This document shows positions 7,403 to 10,319 of a stretch of DNA of 10,319 bases, in pieces. A program made the translations under genes and the position numbers. Where the stretch lies: assembly GCA_027044845.1 (NCBI GenBank), contig JALUBM010000019.1:321-10639 (forward strand). The letters are read 5' to 3'. Position 1 is the first letter of the stretch. Each line of letters opens with the position of its first letter. The DNA is from Sulfurimonas sp. (GTDB lineage Bacteria > Campylobacterota > Campylobacteria > Campylobacterales > Sulfurimonadaceae). The notes under the pieces were generated by a model that saw nothing but the letters and a program-made list of their open reading frames with translations, did not search any database and was not told where the DNA came from.

Positions 7403-7958
7403 AGTTACAGCAATATTATTATTACTTTCTTTGAGATTAGAAGCTGGTACTATATTTGATTTTGCAAGCAAGAAACATAATGTAGATAAAAGAATACTTG
7501 CAAGCATCGCCTATCAGGAAAGTGACTTCAATATGAAGGTTGTTGGTGTTACGCTTAATAAAAAGCGTAATTCTGAAATATTAAAGAAATGCCTCTCTGT
7601 AATCGACTGCAAAAGCACTTTTAATACTCACAGGGCAATAATCTACCCAAAGAACAATGAACAGGCTAAACTACTGTTTCTTTCCCTTGACCGTCTTCAT
7701 TTGGATTATGATGTAGGTCTTATGCAAATTAATAAATACAATATTAAAAAAAGGCATCTCCAACCCATTCGTCTATTGTCTGATATATTCTATAACATTG
7801 ACATTGGTGCAAAAATTTATAAAGAGTGTGCTAATCACTTCAATAACATTGAAGATTCTTTTGAGTGTTACAATAAGGGATATGATAGAAGAAAATTTAA
7901 CTATCGGTATTCTGATGCTATAATAAATAAATACAGAAAACTTTTTAGTATCAAATAA
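7380..7958 (+). CDS. VirB1-like lytic transglycosylase (SLT fold), secreted
   Basis: 192 aa. The start is TTG 7380, with AGAGG nine bases upstream inside the helicase gene; the two overlap by 23 bases and are probably co-transcribed. Residues 1-22 are a signal peptide (cut after LEA), sending it to the periplasm. The catalytic Glu is E47 in AYQESDFN. GLMQIN (113-118) and CYNKG (163-167) are the other SLT-family signatures. The 65-residue stretch between ES and GLMQIN, ending in EQAK.LF.SL......DVGLMQIN, is the arrangement of VirB1/T4SS-associated transglycosylases. It holds two Cys (71, 77), with two more at 150 and 163. The enzyme cleaves the glycan strands of peptidoglycan to let an envelope machine pass. 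This is the best direct hint that the window belongs to a transfer system. A phage or flagellar SLT is less likely given the spacing. Confidence 0.9.
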   Translation: MKLKAFFKVTAILLLLSLRLEAGTIFDFASKKHNVDKRILASIAYQESDFNMKVVGVTLNKKRNSEILKKCLSVIDCKSTFNTHRAIIYPKNNEQAKLLFLSLDRLHLDYDVGLMQINKYNIKKRHLQPIRLLSDIFYNIDIGAKIYKECANHFNNIEDSFECYNKGYDRRKFNYRYSDAIINKYRKLFSIK

Positions 7959-7993
7959 TTTGTTTGAAAAATAACTATTCTTCGTGAAAAAAC

Positions 7994-8023
7994 TTGATAT
8001 TCTCCTTGTAATTGCAGTATAAT
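7994..8023 (+). promoter_or_regulatory. Promoter of the small gene at 8052
   Basis: TTGATA (7994-7999) and TATAAT (8018-8023) separated by 18 bases, the strongest sigma-70-like promoter in the window. The start would fall near 8030, giving a leader of about 20 bases with AAAGGATT before ATG 8052. The small gene therefore has its own transcript rather than reading through from the transglycosylase. Confidence 0.65.
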
Positions 8024-8051
8024 ATTATATCTTAAAAGAAAAAGGATTGTT

Positions 8052-8429
8052 ATGCAAGCTCCTGTGATACTTAACACAAGTTCCCAAAGCAGTGATATTT
8101 ATGAAGATGAAGTTGAAATTACGTCTAGTGACTATTGGCTTCTTAAACATACAGAAGACGATGTTAGACTTATTTCTTCTTTAAGCATCATAGATAATAT
8201 TTTCCACTCTGTCGTTGTTGAAGCAAATCCTAAAACAATGTGGACTTCGAGAGAGCAAAAGAAATACGAGAGGCAGATTTATCAGAACTTCAAGAGAAGA
8301 TGGAAAATCTCTCACATGAACTTGCTATTGGATATAAAGAGAGCAATACCGATTCTGGTGCTACTCATAAGCTTACTTCAATTTCCGAAAAAAAAAGAGC
8401 GATATGAGCTTACCTATTACAATGGCTAA
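8052..8429 (+). CDS. Small acidic hypothetical protein, probably frameshifted near 8235
   Basis: As written, ATG 8052 (after AAAGGATT) opens a 125-codon frame to TAA 8427-8429. The first 60 or so residues are acidic and use the AT-rich codons of the region. From about codon 62 the same frame becomes rich in Trp, Arg and G-ending codons, as an out-of-frame reading does. The -1 frame from there (8240-8407) instead gives a normal charged helical protein. One extra A in the AAAA at 8232-8235 would join the two parts cleanly as NPKNNVDFERAKE. So the intact gene is probably longer and differently ended than this frame suggests. Family unknown; there is no membrane helix or signal peptide in the trusted part. 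Confidence 0.6.
   Translation: MQAPVILNTSSQSSDIYEDEVEITSSDYWLLKHTEDDVRLISSLSIIDNIFHSVVVEANPKTMWTSREQKKYERQIYQNFKRRWKISHMNLLLDIKRAIPILVLLISLLQFPKKKERYELTYYNG
8240..8407 (+). CDS. Probable true 3' part of the 8052 gene, in the -1 frame
   Basis: Fifty-five codons from GTG 8240 to TGA 8405-8407, with A/T-ending codons and a coiled-coil-like helix (ERAKEIREADLSELQEKMEN). An in-frame TAA at 8231-8233 blocks it upstream, and no ribosome binding site precedes the GTG, so separate translation is unlikely. It ends just after a run of nine A (about 8388-8396). One more A there would carry the frame on as KKSDMSLPITMAKEKNRTKLY to TAA at 8455-8457. The TGA overlaps an ATG (ATGA, 8404-8407) opening that same short extension, so stop-start coupling is another possibility. 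Confidence 0.45.
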   Translation: MDFERAKEIREADLSELQEKMENLSHELAIGYKESNTDSGATHKLTSISEKKRAI

Positions 8430-8493
8430 AGAAAAAAATAGAACAAAGCTTTATTAAGAAGATTGTGTAGTATTTTGCTCGGTTTCTCTGTAA

Positions 8494-8511
8494 TGTTATT
8501 TTACAATAACA
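8494..8511. terminator. Weak hairpin between convergent genes
   Basis: TGTTATT, a four-base loop, then AATAACA: a perfect 7-bp inverted repeat at the meeting point of the rightward small gene and the leftward ATPase gene, covering the ATPase stop codon. The stem is low in GC and there is no good U tract on either side, so it is at best a weak or bidirectional terminator. No better one was found between 8430 and 8500. Confidence 0.25.
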
Positions 8512-9941
8512 GAAAATTTATCTTCGTTGCCTTTCATAACATCAATTCCAATGCTTCCAGCTTCGCCAATAGGTATATTTTCCTTCATTAGGTCATTGTA
8601 TATTTCTGATATGTCTATGTCATCATTAAAATTTTTCTCAAGATGAAGATAATAGAGCTGTGTAACAATCTCTTTTATTTCCGCAGGAACATATGGGAAG
8701 TTTTCTGGTATTACGTTTGGGTCGCATTCTGGTACATAGTTTCTGTCAATGTAATCTGTCACATCCTCTGCATTAAGTGGAAAAATCATTTTTTTCAATG
8801 TTTGTATCACTATGTTGCTTGTTGTTTGTGGCAACATACCATCATCACTATCTTGCGCATTTTTAAGTATTTCATCTACTAATGATTTAATACCATTCTG
8901 TTTTGAAATTGCAACACCATTACTTTCTAAATAATCTTTGGCTTCTTTTGCATACTTGATAATCCAAAGCGATTCATCTGCTTCTTCCTCTTGTATTGAA
9001 AGCATTAAGTATGCTAACCTCTCTGCTCTCTCTTTGAGCTTATTTCTCTTGTTGATATATAGTTCAAAAATTGTTTCTGCTGTCTTTTTTTCTGGAAAAT
9101 CCATAAATATTTTTGCGTAAGTCTCAACACGACCACCACGAAGAAGTTCTGGATTCTTTTTAAGAATATCAGATACATTATTCGCTGTCATTACGACAAA
9201 AGCATCAATATTGATTGTTAATCCTAAATCATTCAAAAAAGTAAGAAATTTATTTTTCATGTGCTCACTTTTTTCTGAACCTGTAAACATCTTTTCGATT
9301 TCATCAATCCAAAAAAGAAGCTTTTTATCCTCTTTTTCCAAGAAAGCAATGATTTTATCAAATTCTTCAATTGGATTTTCATGGTACATTAGTTTTGTTA
9401 GATTGAACGAAACTAAATATCTTTCTGTCTCTCCTGCTAATGTTTGCGCAAAGAAACTTTTTCCTGTCCCCATTATACCTGCGAGAAATACTGCATCTGG
9501 CATCTCCCCCATTGAATATTTTATATTAAGCTTTCTTGCGATTTCTCTTAGTTTTTGGCTACCTGCCATGTCGTCAAAATTTACAGGAGAAAGTTCTACT
9601 GTCAGTCCTGTTTCTTGTTGAAGTTTTTTTTTTTTTTTTTTTCCAGAATTTCTTTCTGATTCTGTTAATAATCCATATTTATTTGGAATTTTATAAACAC
9701 CAAAGAACGGGCTATCCGTTCCCAAAAAATGTTTTGGGCTAAATGGAGACAACACAATTTTATTAAAATCTTTTTTTGGAAGCAATGCATCAAAATCATT
9801 TTTTGTAAAAATAAATTCTATATTATCTTCTATGGTTTCCATTTTTTGCTTGCTTGATTTTGGTTGTCTATTTTGCAGAAGCTTTATAGCCTCTTTTGTG
9901 TTTAAATAATAATAGCTATCCTCAGCGTGAAGCCAAACCAT
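8496..9941 (-). CDS. AAA+ ATPase (classical AAA clade, FtsH/Cdc48/Ycf46-like core)
   Basis: 481 aa, ATG 9941-9939 overlapping the stop of the gene before it (TAATG). Residues 1-99 form an unrecognised N-terminal domain. Residues 100-106 are GKKKKKK, encoded by a 19-A run. The ATPase core begins at FDDMAGSQKL (122-131), with Walker A AGIMGTGKS (154-162), Walker B LLFWIDEIEKMF (208-219), sensor 1 MTANN (251-255) and a second-region-of-homology segment LLRGGRVETYAKIFMDFP (267-283) with candidate arginine finger R268 or R271. All catalytic residues are present. Residues 290-481 are an acidic, helical C-terminal part of unknown type. There is no protease motif, signal peptide or membrane helix, so it is a cytoplasmic remodelling ATPase, probably a ring, with an unknown substrate. 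It is not a VirB4, VirB11 or VirD4 type ATPase. Confidence 0.92.
   Translation of the reverse strand: MVWLHAEDSYYYLNTKEAIKLLQNRQPKSSKQKMETIEDNIEFIFTKNDFDALLPKKDFNKIVLSPFSPKHFLGTDSPFFGVYKIPNKYGLLTESERNSGKKKKKKLQQETGLTVELSPVNFDDMAGSQKLREIARKLNIKYSMGEMPDAVFLAGIMGTGKSFFAQTLAGETERYLVSFNLTKLMYHENPIEEFDKIIAFLEKEDKKLLFWIDEIEKMFTGSEKSEHMKNKFLTFLNDLGLTINIDAFVVMTANNVSDILKKNPELLRGGRVETYAKIFMDFPEKKTAETIFELYINKRNKLKERAERLAYLMLSIQEEEADESLWIIKYAKEAKDYLESNGVAISKQNGIKSLVDEILKNAQDSDDGMLPQTTSNIVIQTLKKMIFPLNAEDVTDYIDRNYVPECDPNVIPENFPYVPAEIKEIVTQLYYLHLEKNFNDDIDISEIYNDLMKENIPIGEAGSIGIDVMKGNEDKFSVIVK
9624..9642 (-). repeat. 19-nt A homopolymer inside the AAA+ gene
   Basis: Nineteen consecutive T on the plus strand, A on the coding strand, encode the third base of Gly100 and Lys101-106. 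The frame is intact at this length. Losing one A ends translation after about 112 residues at a TGA; gaining one ends it after about 122. Either product is the N-terminal domain without the ATPase core. Confidence 0.9.
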
Positions 9942-10168
9942 TATTTAATCATCTTTTTTGCAATGTATATATAAATTTTCTCCTTATTGCAGACGAATTG
10001 ATGTTTTAACTGTAAGTCCTCATTTTCTGCTCTTTTTATTGGCGTTGATATGGTTTCGTAGCCGTCTTCAAGATTTAGATATATTCTTGCTCCATTGTTA
10101 TCTTCTCCTACAGACTCCCTATAGGTGTCCTCAATACTTTCAGTTTCCAATTTTGTTAATTCTCTCAC
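9941..10168 (-). CDS. Small acidic hypothetical protein coupled to the AAA+ ATPase
   Basis: I place the start at GTG 10168-10166, giving 75 aa. The ATG two codons upstream (10174-10172) directly abuts AAAAAGGA, leaving no spacing for ribosome binding, whereas the GTG lies about seven bases from it. The N-terminal half is acidic (ELTKLETESIEDTYRESVGED) and the C-terminal third basic and hydrophobic (KEKIYIYIAKKMIK). There is no signal peptide. The stop shares a base with the ATPase start (TAATG), so the two are translationally coupled, probably made in fixed proportion, and may form a pair such as ATPase plus adaptor or regulator. The family is not recognised. Confidence 0.72.
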   Translation of the reverse strand: MRELTKLETESIEDTYRESVGEDNNGARIYLNLEDGYETISTPIKRAENEDLQLKHQFVCNKEKIYIYIAKKMIK

Positions 10169-10194
10169 GGTCATTCCTTTTTATGTTTTTTAAT

Positions 10195-10200
10195 ATTATA
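10195..10200 (-). promoter_or_regulatory. -10 box of the AAA+ operon
   Basis: A perfect TATAAT on the minus strand about 27 bases before the GTG start of the acidic gene, in a T/A-rich tract with no clear -35. It has the same style and spacing to the gene as the helicase promoter, so the leader would again be very short. Confidence 0.55.
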
Positions 10201-10246
10201 ACGAATTTTTTTAAAAAATATAATAGTTTAAATGTTTATATTTTTA

Positions 10247-10260
10247 TATGTTTAAACATA
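10247..10260. promoter_or_regulatory. 14-bp perfect palindrome upstream of the AAA+ operon promoter
   Basis: TATGTTTAAACATA reads the same on both strands. It lies about 47 bases upstream of the -10 box. Related GTTTAA words occur at 10226 and 10269, so it may be a dimeric regulator site with weaker flanking sites. In DNA this AT-rich, short palindromes also occur by chance. Confidence 0.35.
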
Positions 10261-10319
10261 ATTTATGCGTTTAATTCTGATTTCTCACTTTCTTTTATAT
10301 ATATATCATAGTATCTATC

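Noticed and set aside
9211..9742. Plus-strand frames opposite the AAA+ gene
   Set aside because: The minus-strand gene has complete ATPase motifs; the opposite frames are composition artefacts with Phe runs from the T19 tract.
1..10319. tRNA, rRNA, insertion sequence ends, integrase or CRISPR array
   Set aside because: No GC-rich cloverleaf, transposase motif, long terminal inverted repeat or regularly spaced repeats were seen on either strand.

Overview
This is a very AT-rich window (roughly 70% A+T by eye) from a bacterium. The base composition, short leaders, near-uniform AAAGGATT-type ribosome binding sites, and TATAAT -10 boxes inside AT-rich tracts without a clear -35 suggest Campylobacterota (the Arcobacter/Sulfurimonas/Campylobacter side). 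That is inference; no taxonomic marker gene is present. The content looks like an accessory, probably conjugative, element: no housekeeping gene, many small secreted or membrane proteins of unknown family, a UvrD-like helicase, a VirB1-like peptidoglycan hydrolase and a two-gene AAA+ ATPase unit.

Region 1 (1-4511, minus strand) is one block of eight genes read leftward, with gaps from 0 to about 140 bases. In transcription order: a small soluble protein with a possible N-terminal DNA-binding helix pair (4137-4511), a 72-aa secreted peptide (3918-4136), an 89-aa single-pass membrane protein (3633-3902), a 231-aa soluble protein (2886-3581), two paralogous two-pass membrane proteins with the layout of type IV secretion pilins (2429-2842 and 2071-2418), a 348-aa protein with a long helical tail (1006-2052), and a secreted protein with a very basic C-terminal half that runs off the left edge (1-864). 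No recognised VirB/Tra ATPase or channel gene lies inside the window, so the secretion or conjugation role is inferred.

Region 2 (4512-8495, plus strand) starts at a divergent promoter region. It holds an 899-aa superfamily 1A (UvrD/Rep/PcrA-like) helicase whose 3' end overlaps a VirB1-type lytic transglycosylase by 23 bases. A separate good promoter (TTGATA, 18 bases, TATAAT) then drives a small gene that appears frameshifted at short A runs.

Region 3 (8496-10319, minus strand) converges on region 2. It holds a short acidic protein coupled by a TAATG overlap to a 481-aa AAA+ ATPase. The ATPase gene contains an uninterrupted run of 19 A (coding strand) between its N-terminal domain and its ATPase domain; gain or loss of one A would release the N-terminal domain alone.

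Working picture: the VirB1-like enzyme would open the cell wall, the pilin-like pair and secreted or single-pass proteins would be envelope parts of a transfer or filament apparatus, the helicase would process DNA, and the AAA+ protein would remodel an unknown partner. The most unusual items are the tandem pilin-like pair inside an otherwise unrecognised operon, the A19 tract, and the frameshifted small gene.
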